Positions 43,733 through 52,138 of a stretch of DNA of 54,499 nucleotides are shown piece by piece. Below the pieces are notes generated by a model. That model saw nothing but the letters and a program-made list of their open reading frames with translations, was not told the DNA's origin and ran no database searches. Made by a program: the position numbers and the translations under genes. Numbering within the stretch: the first letter of the stretch is position 1; each line of letters starts with the position of its first letter. Source of the DNA: Candidatus Atribacteria bacterium ADurb.Bin276 (GTDB taxonomy: Bacteria > Atribacterota > Atribacteria > Atribacterales > Atribacteraceae); NCBI GenBank assembly GCA_002069605.1, contig MWBQ01000066.1, positions 1-54,499 of the forward strand. The letters run 5' to 3'.

Positions 43733-44697
43733 TGAAACGAAGATATTCAGTTTTTATAGTAAGTATCATTTTTATGATTGGTATTTTTTTGTTTTCTATC
43801 CAAAGCATAGCTCAAGAAAATTCAAGTGCTGAAGGTGCCGTTGAAGAAGCACAGAATATCGAAACACCAGTTACGAACGAACAAGTCGTCATTGCTGAAG
43901 TCAATGGAGAACCGGTTTATTTAGCTGAGTTAAAAGAAATTTGGGATACCATGCCAGAAAATTATCGAACCCAGTTTCCTGGTGGATTTAAAGATTTATT
44001 AGAACAATGGATACGTCAAGTTCTTTTGGTCCAAGAAGCGAAAAAACTTGGTTTGGCCGATGATCCAGATGTGAAGAAAAAAATTGAAAATGTAACCCAG
44101 CAGATCATGATTCAAGAATTTGTGACTCGAGAAATAATTGAAAAGGCTGTGGTTTCTGATGAAGAGATCGAAAAAGAATATTCATCAAATCCGACCCTTT
44201 ATACCGAAGCAGAACAGGTAAAAGCCAGGCATATCATGGTGAATACGAAGGAAGAAGCCGATGTAGTTCAAAAGGAATTGAAAGAAGGGAAACCTTTTGA
44301 GCAAGTAGCCAAAGAGAAATCTCAGTCTCCTGATGCCCAAACTGGCGGAGAGATGGGTATGATACGCAAAGGCGATCTTGAGCCAGAGATGGAAAAGGTT
44401 TTATTTGATCTGGCTCCTGGCAATGTGAGCGAATCAATCGAAACCGATTATGGTATTCATGTTTTCTTAGTTGAAGATCATTTGCAGCCTCGGTTGAAAG
44501 ACCTTGCTGAAGTAAAAGAAGAAATCCGTACCAAGCTGCTTCCCAAAGTTCAGCAAGAGGCATTTGAAAAAATGATCGAAGCTATGAAAAATAAATCAGA
44601 AATTGCCATTCTTGAAGAAAACCTTCCTAAAGAGGAAATACCCGAAGCTCCGGCAACTGATACCAACCCAGAAACAGTCACCCCTCCAGCTGAATAA
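43729..44697 (+). CDS. PpiC/SurA-type peptidyl-prolyl isomerase, exported
   Basis: The 322-residue protein has a signal peptide or anchor (about residues 6-27), a SurA-like N-terminal helical domain (about 50-140) and one parvulin rotamase domain (about 160-255) with KARHIMVNTKEEADVVQKEL, GEMGMIRKGDLEPEMEKVLFDLAPGNVS and YGIHVFLVED. It probably helps fold secreted proteins in the periplasm. The C-terminus is a Pro/Glu/Thr-rich tail. RBS AAAGGAGAT precedes two adjacent ATG codons (43729, 43732). Confidence 0.88.
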   Translation: MMKRRYSVFIVSIIFMIGIFLFSIQSIAQENSSAEGAVEEAQNIETPVTNEQVVIAEVNGEPVYLAELKEIWDTMPENYRTQFPGGFKDLLEQWIRQVLLVQEAKKLGLADDPDVKKKIENVTQQIMIQEFVTREIIEKAVVSDEEIEKEYSSNPTLYTEAEQVKARHIMVNTKEEADVVQKELKEGKPFEQVAKEKSQSPDAQTGGEMGMIRKGDLEPEMEKVLFDLAPGNVSESIETDYGIHVFLVEDHLQPRLKDLAEVKEEIRTKLLPKVQQEAFEKMIEAMKNKSEIAILEENLPKEEIPEAPATDTNPETVTPPAE

Positions 44698-44706
44698 TAA
44701 GTTAAA

Positions 44707-44753
44707 GGATGGGATTCCTCCAAAGAAGTGCTTTACAACAGCGAATCCCATCC
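44707..44753. other. Long-stem hairpin downstream of the foldase gene
   Basis: GGATGGGATTC (44707-44717) pairs perfectly with GAATCCCATCC (44743-44753). Inside the 25-base loop, AAAG/CTTT gives a second hairpin. The sequence after it is A-rich in the plus direction, so there is no U-tract on that strand; on the minus strand a T-run follows. It may stabilise the 3' end of the foldase message or terminate weakly. Confidence 0.55.
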
Positions 44754-44800
44754 AGTAAAAAAGTAACCATTTTTACAGGCAGCGATAAACCCCTAATAAA

Positions 44801-44829
44801 TTGCAAAAAATCCTGAATTCGGTTATATT
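44801..44829 (+). promoter_or_regulatory. Promoter candidate of ileS
   Basis: TTGCAA (44801-44806) is followed after 17 bases by TATATT (44824-44829), about 85 bases before the ileS start. I see no T-box leader structure or T-box consensus in the region between. Confidence 0.45.
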
Positions 44830-44915
44830 GTTTAAGTATTTCTTGGATAGAGATAAAATAAGAAAGGGTATTTTCGAACTATCTTTCCAGCTCATCATTG
44901 CAGGCAGGTGACAAT

Positions 44916-47900
44916 ATGTTTGAATCATTAGGGAAAGTCTCTGAGTTAGGTTATCGCGAAGAAAAGATACTTGATTTTTGGCGAGAAAAAAAGATATTCC
45001 AGAAAAGTTATCAGCAACGAGAAGGAAACCAACGTTTTATTTTCTATGAAGGGCCGCCAACCACCAATGGATATCCTCATGCCGGCCATATTATTGGCAG
45101 GAGTATGAAAGATTTGATTCCCCGTTATAAAACCATGTGTGGTTATTATGTACCTCGCAAAGCTGGTTGGGATACCCATGGACTTCCTGTCGAATTAGAA
45201 GTAGAAAAAATGCTGGGATTTTCCGGGAAACAAGATATAGAAAATTATGGGATTGATCGTTTTAACCAGAAATGCCGAGAGAGTATCTGGAAATATATAA
45301 AAGAATGGGAAAAGATCACCGAACGCATGGGAATTTGGATGGATATGGACCATCCCTATGTAACTTGCGATAATGATTATATTGAAAGTCTTTGGTGGAT
45401 TCTCAAACAACTCTTTAATCAAAATCTTCTCTATCAAGGATATAAGGTTTTGCCTTATTGTTCACGATGTGGGACTTCTCTTTCCAGTCATGAAGTAGCC
45501 CAGGGTTATCAAGATGTGGTAGATCCGTCAATTTATCTTCTTTTTCAAATCCAGAATCGAGAGAATACCTTTTTCTTAGTTTGGACAACCACCCCCTGGA
45601 CATTGGTAGCGAATGTTGCATTGGCAGTTGGTCAAGACCTCGATTATGTGGAAATTGAAGAAAAAGAGACTGGCAAACATCTCATCCTCAATCGGGAAAG
45701 TTTGCCAGCATTATTTCAACCCGATGCATATACTCTGATTAGAGAAATGAAGGGGAAAGAACTAATTGGCTTGTCCTATAATCCTCTAATGACCTTCTTG
45801 GCTGCGCCAAAAGGATATCAAGTTTATCACGGAGACTTTGTTTCAACTGAAGAAGGAACTGGAATTGTTCACATAGCTCCAGCTTTTGGAGAAGACGATA
45901 TGAGGTTGGCTCAAACCTTTGATCTTCCTGTGCTCCATCCGGTGAAAGCTGATGGAACATATGATGAGAGCGTACCACTCTGGCACGGGCTTTGGGTTAA
46001 AGATGCTGATCCTTTGATCATAAAATATCTCCAATCCACCGGTCAGTTATACCGACAAGAAACCCATCGCCATACCTATCCCTTTTGTTGGCGTTGTGAT
46101 ACGCCACTTTTGTATTATGCTAAGGGAAGCTGGTTTATTCGTTCTACAGCAGTTAAAGAAACTTTATTAGAAAATAATCTCAAAGTTCACTGGCATCCAG
46201 ATCACATCCAAAGTGGCAGGTTTGGAAATTTCTTGGAGAACGTGGTTGATTGGGCTTTAAGCCGAGAACGATATTGGGGTACTCCTCTTAATATTTGGAA
46301 ATGTGAAAGCTGTGGTTATCAAGAAGCTATAGGGTCAAGACAAGAGCTTATTCAGCGTGCCAATCAGCAAATCGATCAAATTGAGCTCCATCGGCCATAT
46401 GTCGATGCCATAACCTTAACCTGTTCTCAGTGTGGGGGAGAGATGAGAAGAACGCTAGAGGTTCTTGATTGCTGGTTTGACTCGGGAGCGATGTTTGTAG
46501 CCCAAAATCACTATCCTTTTGAAAATCAAGAACGTTTTGCCAGCCTTTTTCCAGCTGATTTTATTTGCGAAGCTATCGATCAAACCCGGGGCTGGTTTTA
46601 TAGCCTTCATGTTTTAGCCAGTATCCTTTTCCAAAGCCCAGCTTTTGAAAATTGTTTAGTAACTGAACTGGGACTGGATGAAAAAGGACAGAAAATGAGT
46701 AAGCATATCGGGAATGTGGTTAGTCCTTGGGAGCTGATATCTTCCTATGGTGCTGATGTCCTTCGTTGGTATGTTTTTTCCGTATCTCCACCCTGGGTGC
46801 CAAAACGATTTGGCAAGCAAACACTGGGAGAAGTTTATAGTAAGTTTTTTACGACTTTTTGGAATGTTTTTCATTTCTTTGTTCTTTACGCCAATGCTGA
46901 TGGTTTTGAACCGAAAGTGGAATTCGCTACTGAATTTAAAAACCGCAATGTACTCGACTGCTGGATTATTTCTCGTTTTGAAACCATGATTCAACAAGTT
47001 CGGGAATGGTTAGATGATTATGAAGTATCACGAGCTGCCAAAGTAATTGAAAATTTTGTAATAGAAGATTTAAGTAATTGGTACATTCGCCGCTCTCGAC
47101 GTAGATTCTGGAAATCTGAATGGGATGATGACAAGCGAGCAGCTTATTATACTCTATATGAAATATTGTCTGGATTAGCGAAGGGAGTCGCTCCCTTTAT
47201 ACCTTTCGTTGCGGAAATGGTTTATGATAGCTTAAATAAAAATAATGGTCATCGAAAGGAGAGCGTCCATCTGGAAGATTATCCATCTTCTAATCCCTTA
47301 CGGGTTGATCCCGATTTACTTCTTTTTATGGAAGTTGCTCGAAAAATTACCATATTAGGACGTTCGGTGCGGAATAAGGTGAATATTAAAATTAGACAGC
47401 CATTATCCAAGGCAATTTTAGTGATTCCCAATCAAAATGAACGCGAAGGAACGATGCAATTCGAAGATATCATTCAGGAAGAATTGAATGTTAAAGAAAT
47501 ACAATGGACAGCAAAACTTCCTGAAGGGATTGAACTGGTTTTAAAGCCTCGTTTTTCAGTTTTAGGTCCTAAACATGGTTCTAAGGTGAAGGACGTAGCA
47601 CGGGTTCTATCGCAGGTTGAACGTCAAACTGCTCTTCAACTTTTAGAAGAAGGACATTTATTTATTTTAGTATCAGGAGAAAAGGTGTTGATTGAACGAC
47701 AAGAAGTTGATATTCTATTGAAAGCCAGTGGTTCGGTTTCGGTGGAAAGCATGGAGGGATATGCGGTCGTTCTTGATACTCAATTAAATAATATTCTATT
47801 GAGAGAGGGATATCTTCGAGATTTAGTTCATCAAATTCAGTTATTAAGAAAAGAAGCTGGGTTTGAAGTCGAGGATCGAATCCGAATTGGTGTAAATGAT

Positions 47901-48062
47901 GGGACGAATCAAATAGCCAGAATTCTCATTCAAGAAAATGAACAATTCATTCAAGATGAAACCTTAGCCTATGAAATTTTATACGGAAATTCTCTCCGAA
48001 ATGATTTTTCCCGCGAATTTTCATTTGGAGATTATTCTTTTAATCTGACTTTGGAGAGGTGA
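44916..48062 (+). CDS. ileS: Isoleucyl-tRNA synthetase, eukaryote-like (IleS2) type
   Basis: The 1048-residue class I synthetase charges tRNA-Ile. It has the HIGH-like HAGH in TNGYPHAGHIIGRSMKD, the editing-domain TTPWTLVAN, KMSKH (KMSKS-like) after LDEKGQ and a long C-terminal tRNA-binding part. Length and the N-terminal FYEGPPTTNG style resemble the eukaryotic/IleS2 group rather than the shorter, standard bacterial form; that group is known for low sensitivity to mupirocin. ATG 44916 follows AGGCAGGTGACA; a TTG six codons earlier is possible. The stop is followed 4 bases later by the LysM gene. Confidence 0.94.
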   Translation: MFESLGKVSELGYREEKILDFWREKKIFQKSYQQREGNQRFIFYEGPPTTNGYPHAGHIIGRSMKDLIPRYKTMCGYYVPRKAGWDTHGLPVELEVEKMLGFSGKQDIENYGIDRFNQKCRESIWKYIKEWEKITERMGIWMDMDHPYVTCDNDYIESLWWILKQLFNQNLLYQGYKVLPYCSRCGTSLSSHEVAQGYQDVVDPSIYLLFQIQNRENTFFLVWTTTPWTLVANVALAVGQDLDYVEIEEKETGKHLILNRESLPALFQPDAYTLIREMKGKELIGLSYNPLMTFLAAPKGYQVYHGDFVSTEEGTGIVHIAPAFGEDDMRLAQTFDLPVLHPVKADGTYDESVPLWHGLWVKDADPLIIKYLQSTGQLYRQETHRHTYPFCWRCDTPLLYYAKGSWFIRSTAVKETLLENNLKVHWHPDHIQSGRFGNFLENVVDWALSRERYWGTPLNIWKCESCGYQEAIGSRQELIQRANQQIDQIELHRPYVDAITLTCSQCGGEMRRTLEVLDCWFDSGAMFVAQNHYPFENQERFASLFPADFICEAIDQTRGWFYSLHVLASILFQSPAFENCLVTELGLDEKGQKMSKHIGNVVSPWELISSYGADVLRWYVFSVSPPWVPKRFGKQTLGEVYSKFFTTFWNVFHFFVLYANADGFEPKVEFATEFKNRNVLDCWIISRFETMIQQVREWLDDYEVSRAAKVIENFVIEDLSNWYIRRSRRRFWKSEWDDDKRAAYYTLYEILSGLAKGVAPFIPFVAEMVYDSLNKNNGHRKESVHLEDYPSSNPLRVDPDLLLFMEVARKITILGRSVRNKVNIKIRQPLSKAILVIPNQNEREGTMQFEDIIQEELNVKEIQWTAKLPEGIELVLKPRFSVLGPKHGSKVKDVARVLSQVERQTALQLLEEGHLFILVSGEKVLIERQEVDILLKASGSVSVESMEGYAVVLDTQLNNILLREGYLRDLVHQIQLLRKEAGFEVEDRIRIGVNDGTNQIARILIQENEQFIQDETLAYEILYGNSLRNDFSREFSFGDYSFNLTLER

Positions 48063-48066
48063 AAAA

Positions 48067-49473
48067 ATGTGGAATGAGAAATCAGCACCCACTCTGGTGA
48101 GATCATTTTTTGGTTTCTTTTTACTTTGTTTGTTTCTTACGGCGATTTCTCCAGATGGTTTAGCATCCACATATCACACTATTCAAGCTGGCGATAACTT
48201 ATGGAGTATTTCAAGGTATTATAAAGTCCCATTAGAAAGCTTAATGGCAATGAATGCTTTGAATAAAAATTCAATATTAAAAATAGGACAAAAAATTTTA
48301 ATTGAAAAAAGTCAAGAAGAAAGCAGCAAAGAAATCATTACTTACACAATATGTGCTGGAGATAATATTTGGTCCATTGCTAAAAAATATGGTGTTCCCC
48401 AGGAAAAAATCCTCAAAGACAACAATCTTACTGAATGTTCAATATTAAGAATTGGCCAGAAAATTAAAATCACTGGATCTCAAAACCACCAAGGAACGAT
48501 GCAAACTGCGAAGAATCAACCAACAACCACTACTATTCAATCTTATGAAATCCGAAAAGGTGATTCTCTGTGGACTATCTCCAGGGTTTTTGGAGTTAGT
48601 ATTAAGACCATTATGGCTGAGAATAATCTTTCTGAGAATTCGATTCTCCAAATTGGAATGAAATTGAAAATACCAACCCAACAAAATGAAGCACCTCAGG
48701 TTTTGGTCGCTCAAAATGACAAGAAAAACCAAACCACTGAAAAGGAAGGTTTTTATTATACAATCGCTTCGGGTGATACTCTATGGAATATTTCCCGGAA
48801 ATATGGAGTGAGTGTTAATACTTTATTGAAAGTCAATAATTTGAAAAGTGCAGACCGTTTGCAAATTAATCAAAAAATATGGGTTTCATCCAGTGAAAAA
48901 AGGCCTTCACCGGGAGATACTTCTAATCAATACCAGATCTATCAAGTACAATCAGGTGATAGCCTCTGGTCCATAGCCCGACGTTATCGGGTATCGTTAG
49001 ATCTATTGATGAATGTGAATGGGTTAAACCAGCAAAGCCGCTTAAGAATCGGTCAGCAGATCCGTATTCCGACCTATGTTTCTGATGGTTACGGTGAATC
49101 ACAAAAAGGTTATATCTGGCCGGTTAGGGGACGAGTGAGTTCACCCTTTGGGATGAGGGGGGGACGAATGCATAAGGGTATTGATATCTGTGCTTCAGCC
49201 GGAACGATCATTCGAGCTGCTCAAAGCGGGGTAGTTACTTTTTCCGGTTCAAGTGGAAACTATGGACGAATGGTAATCATTACCCACGCCGATGGGCATC
49301 AGACTGTATATGCTCACAACAGTGTCAACTTAGTAACCAGAGGTCAGAGGGTTAATCAGAGCGATCCGATAGCACGAGTGGGTTCAACGGGCAATGCTAC
49401 TGGTAATCACTGTCACTTTGAGATTCGTCAAAAAGGAACTGCAATTAACCCAATGAGTCAGCTGAGAAAATAA
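48067..49473 (+). CDS. Secreted LysM-M23 peptidoglycan endopeptidase
   Basis: The 468-residue protein has a signal/membrane segment (about residues 14-35) and then five LysM domains (about 38-82, 95-140, 160-205, 230-273 and 297-342), each with the GDNLWSIS-type opening and IGQKI-type end. The M23 domain (about 350-465) carries the zinc motifs HKGID and HCHFE, so it should be an active Gly/D-amino-acid endopeptidase or a divisome-type activator. It acts on peptidoglycan in the periplasm. It is 4 bases after ileS, so co-transcription is likely although function is unrelated. Confidence 0.92.
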   Translation: MWNEKSAPTLVRSFFGFFLLCLFLTAISPDGLASTYHTIQAGDNLWSISRYYKVPLESLMAMNALNKNSILKIGQKILIEKSQEESSKEIITYTICAGDNIWSIAKKYGVPQEKILKDNNLTECSILRIGQKIKITGSQNHQGTMQTAKNQPTTTTIQSYEIRKGDSLWTISRVFGVSIKTIMAENNLSENSILQIGMKLKIPTQQNEAPQVLVAQNDKKNQTTEKEGFYYTIASGDTLWNISRKYGVSVNTLLKVNNLKSADRLQINQKIWVSSSEKRPSPGDTSNQYQIYQVQSGDSLWSIARRYRVSLDLLMNVNGLNQQSRLRIGQQIRIPTYVSDGYGESQKGYIWPVRGRVSSPFGMRGGRMHKGIDICASAGTIIRAAQSGVVTFSGSSGNYGRMVIITHADGHQTVYAHNSVNLVTRGQRVNQSDPIARVGSTGNATGNHCHFEIRQKGTAINPMSQLRK

Positions 49474-49476
49474 TTG

Positions 49477-50028
49477 ATGAATCGAAACCATGCTTTAGCA
49501 ATGCTTAAAAAATATTTAAACAACCAGAATTTATTAAAACATTGTTTAGCCTGTGAAGCAATTATGAAGGACCTGGCACCTCTTTATAATCAAAACCTTG
49601 AAGAGTGGGCTTTGGTTGGACTACTGCACGATATAGATTATGAAATCACTAAAAATTGTCCCGAATCTCATGGTTTAGAAGGGGCTCGGATATTGAGCGA
49701 AGTTGGTTATTCCGATAACATTGTTGCTGCGTTACGTTCCCACAATCCTGCAACTGGCCATGTTCCGAATAGTATTTTAGAAAAGGCATTATTCGCGGTA
49801 GACCCAGTTAGTGGGTTTATTGTTGCCTGTGCTCTGATACATCCCAATCGTTCGCTCAGCGAATTGGATCTTGATTTTCTTATGAATCGCTTCAAAGAAA
49901 AAAGCTTTGCGCGAGGTGCCGACCGTAACCAAATCCAAAGCTGCAACAATCTGCAGTTAAGCTTGAATGAATTTTTATTGATTGCCTTGCAGGCTATGCA
50001 AAAAATATCACCTCAATTGGGTTTATAA
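49477..50028 (+). CDS. HD-domain protein (HDIG family)
   Basis: This protein of about 183 residues has the HD motif GLLHDIDYE, an upstream His in ACEAIMKDLAPLY and ENNIVAALRSH-type downstream residues, typical of small HDIG metal phosphohydrolases. Substrates of such proteins are generally nucleotides; here it is unassigned. The start may be ATG 49477 or the TTG directly before it. The stop of the LysM gene is adjacent, so it ends that operon. Confidence 0.78.
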   Translation: MNRNHALAMLKKYLNNQNLLKHCLACEAIMKDLAPLYNQNLEEWALVGLLHDIDYEITKNCPESHGLEGARILSEVGYSDNIVAALRSHNPATGHVPNSILEKALFAVDPVSGFIVACALIHPNRSLSELDLDFLMNRFKEKSFARGADRNQIQSCNNLQLSLNEFLLIALQAMQKISPQLGL

Positions 50029-50068
50029 GCCATATTTTTCCCTCACTTAAAATTTATACCCTCGTACT

Positions 50069-50098
50069 CTTGACAATCAGTTTATCAAGTTTTATACT
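50069..50098 (+). promoter_or_regulatory. Consensus promoter overlapped by an HspR operator-like (HAIR) site
   Basis: TTGACA (50070-50075), 17 bases, TATACT (50093-50098) is a strong promoter. CTTGA at 50069-50073 and TCAAG at 50085-50089 are 11 bases apart, exactly the geometry of the HAIR element (CTTGAGT-N7-ACTCAAG), with 10 of 14 defined bases matching. The site covers the -35 box, fitting repression by the HspR encoded 1.7 kb downstream. Confidence 0.75.
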
Positions 50099-50134
50099 TT
50101 TAAATGTCAAAGTCAAACAACATCAAAGAAAGGT

Positions 50135-50581
50135 ATGGTGATAATTGTGTACCGTTTTGATTCTTTTCGTGATTTAACTCTTTTACAGGATAGGATAAAT
50201 CGACTATTTGATGACAGTATGGTTCGACATGAAAGACAACCTTCACCGAATGAAGCTTGGGTTCCAATGGTAGACATAACCGAAGATGAGAATGAAATTG
50301 TTCTTTGGGTAGATCTACCAGGAGTAAGTCAAAAAGAGGTTGATATCATAATTAACGGTGATCAACTTACCCTAAAAGGTGAAAAGAAGTTTGACCAAAC
50401 TAACCAGAGAAAATACTTACGAAGAGAAAGACTGGTGGGTCCTTTTTCAAGAACTTTTCAACTTAATTTACCGGTTGAAACCGAAGAAATATCGGCGGCT
50501 TATCGCAATGGGGTCTTAGAAATACATCTTCCCAAGCCGGCGGAATCAAAACCTCGGAAGGTTTCCATCCAGACTGAATAA
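50135..50581 (+). CDS. Hsp20/alpha-crystallin small heat-shock protein
   Basis: The 148-residue protein has the N-terminal FDSFRDLTLLQDRINRLFDD arm and an alpha-crystallin domain (about residues 42-135) with VPMVDITEDENEIVLWVDLPGV, YRNGVLEIHLPK and VSIQTE at the end. It is the first gene of the heat-shock cluster and has a consensus promoter with an HspR-like operator. The start may be ATG 50135 or GTG 50147; the former has AAAGG close upstream. A terminator follows it, so it can be made in excess over the distal genes. Confidence 0.9.
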   Translation: MVIIVYRFDSFRDLTLLQDRINRLFDDSMVRHERQPSPNEAWVPMVDITEDENEIVLWVDLPGVSQKEVDIIINGDQLTLKGEKKFDQTNQRKYLRRERLVGPFSRTFQLNLPVETEEISAAYRNGVLEIHLPKPAESKPRKVSIQTE

Positions 50582-50621
50582 TCCTAATCAATCAGCTGTG
50601 AGGAGATTATGAGAGATAAGA

Positions 50622-50658
50622 AAAGAAGGGATGGTTAAAACCATCCCTTCTTTGTGTT
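50622..50658 (+). terminator. Intrinsic terminator after hsp20
   Basis: AAAGAAGGGATGG pairs with CCATCCCTTCTTT around a TTAAAA loop. The T-run is short (TTTGTGTT), so read-through into dnaJ is likely; this would give a polar expression ratio. Confidence 0.75.
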
Positions 50659-50704
50659 AAGTAGTTTAAAAAAGAGAATTTCCGGTAAAGGGGATGAAAT
50701 TTCA

Positions 50705-51751
50705 ATGGAATTCAAAGACTACTACCAAATATTAGGTTTAAATAGAAATGCCGATGAGAAAGAAATAAAGAAAACCTATCGTCGATTGGCTCGTAAGTAT
50801 CATCCCGACCTCAATCCCGGAAACAAAGAATCCGAAAAACGCTTTAAAGAAATTAACGAAGCCTATGAAGTCCTGGGTGATCCAGAAAAGCGAAAAAGAT
50901 ACGATGAACTGGGATCGGCTTGGAATAGTTATGGGCAAAAAGATACTGAGCAATTTTGGAAAGATTACTATAACAAGTATGGATCGGGTGGAACCTCATA
51001 CCAGCAAACCTATTCTACCAACTTTGAAGGAGGAGATTTTAGCGATTTTTTCCGAACATTTTTTGGTGATTTATTTGGAGGATCCAGTTCTCGAACCCAT
51101 TCGACTCGTTTCCGATCTTCGAGGAAAAATGAATGGATAAACGGATATCCTCAGAAAGGTGAAGCAGAGCCTTCTTCCCATCCCATAGAAATTAATTTTA
51201 TAGAGAGTGTTTTAGGAACGCGAAAGAATTTTCATCTTGAATTCGAAGAACCCTGTCCCCAATGTAGAGGCCAGAATCAAAACTGTACTACCTGTAATGG
51301 TCGAGGATTAGTCAGAAGAAAAAAAACCGTTGATGTAAGTATCCCCTCAGGAATTCAAGACGGAAGTAAATTAAGAGTACCTGGAGTGCTCAATGGGCGT
51401 GATTTATATTTAGTGGTTAAAATCCAACCCCATCCCTTTTTTAGGAGAGAAAAGCACGATATCCATCTTGACCTCCCATTAACTCTTTACGAAGCTCTTT
51501 TGGGAACTGAAATTGAAGTGCCAACCGTTAATGGAAAAGTGAAAATGAAAATCCCTCCTGAAACCCAAAATGGAATGACTTTGCGGCTTCGAGGGCTGGG
51601 GATTAAGGATAGAAAAACTGGATCAGTAGGCGATCAATTGGTCAAAATTCGAGTTGTTTTGCCTACCCGTCTTGATGAAAAAGAAAGGAAATTATTTCAA
51701 GATTTATCGTCAATAAGGAAGGAAAATCCCCGATCTCATCTGTTCACATAA
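50705..51751 (+). CDS. DnaJ/CbpA-type J-domain co-chaperone with a half zinc finger
   Basis: The 348-residue protein has a J-domain (about residues 5-70) with the HPD tripeptide in [10 protein letters not shown], a Gly/Phe-rich linker, and C-terminal substrate-binding beta domains (about 155-340). Instead of the four CxxCxGxG repeats of DnaJ there are only two CxxC motifs (CPQC and CTTC, about residues 185-200), so at most one zinc is expected. It stimulates DnaK and holds unfolded proteins. ATG 50705 is supported by the conserved family start and GTAAAGGGGA upstream. dnaK itself is not in the window. Confidence 0.88.
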   Translation: MEFKDYYQILGLNRNADEKEIKKTYRRLARKYHPDLNPGNKESEKRFKEINEAYEVLGDPEKRKRYDELGSAWNSYGQKDTEQFWKDYYNKYGSGGTSYQQTYSTNFEGGDFSDFFRTFFGDLFGGSSSRTHSTRFRSSRKNEWINGYPQKGEAEPSSHPIEINFIESVLGTRKNFHLEFEEPCPQCRGQNQNCTTCNGRGLVRRKKTVDVSIPSGIQDGSKLRVPGVLNGRDLYLVVKIQPHPFFRREKHDIHLDLPLTLYEALLGTEIEVPTVNGKVKMKIPPETQNGMTLRLRGLGIKDRKTGSVGDQLVKIRVVLPTRLDEKERKLFQDLSSIRKENPRSHLFT

Positions 51752-51787
51752 AGTCGATTAATAGGAATAGAGGAGGATGTATGTAAG

Positions 51788-52138
51788 ATGGTAAAAAATA
51801 ACCAAAAGGATGAATATTTCATAATCAGTGTGGTTGCTCAAATGACCAACCTGCATCCTCAAACTCTCCGGTATTATGAAAAAATGGGAATACTTAGACC
51901 TAATCGAAGTCAAGGAAATATCCGGTTGTATTCCTATCAAGATGTTGAAAGAGTGAGACAGATCAAAGCTTTAACTCAAGATATGGGAGTCAATTTAGCT
52001 GGAGTTGAAATAATCCTGAGATTAACTGAACAAATAGAAGCTATTCAAGGTCAATGGGAAAAAGAAAGAGAGAAAATGAGAAATCGAATCAAGGATTTAG
52101 AGGGAAGAATTTCGAAGGGTGGTGAGATTTTGTTATGA
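51788..52138 (+). CDS. hspR: MerR-family heat-shock repressor HspR
   Basis: The 116-residue protein has the HspR version of the MerR helix-turn-helix: [45 protein letters not shown], followed by a coiled-coil dimer helix. HspR binds HAIR elements and is released on heat shock with DnaK as co-repressor in actinobacteria. Here it sits inside the chaperone operon, so autoregulation through the site at 50069-50089 is expected. AGAGGAGG is 11-12 bases from the ATG. Its stop overlaps the clpC start (ATGA). Confidence 0.93.
   Translation: MVKNNQKDEYFIISVVAQMTNLHPQTLRYYEKMGILRPNRSQGNIRLYSYQDVERVRQIKALTQDMGVNLAGVEIILRLTEQIEAIQGQWEKEREKMRNRIKDLEGRISKGGEILL

Noticed and set aside
44698-44915. T-box or other amino-acid riboswitch before ileS
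   Set aside because: No T-box bulge consensus or specifier-loop structure is recognisable, and the gap is short. Only a hairpin and a promoter-like pair are seen.
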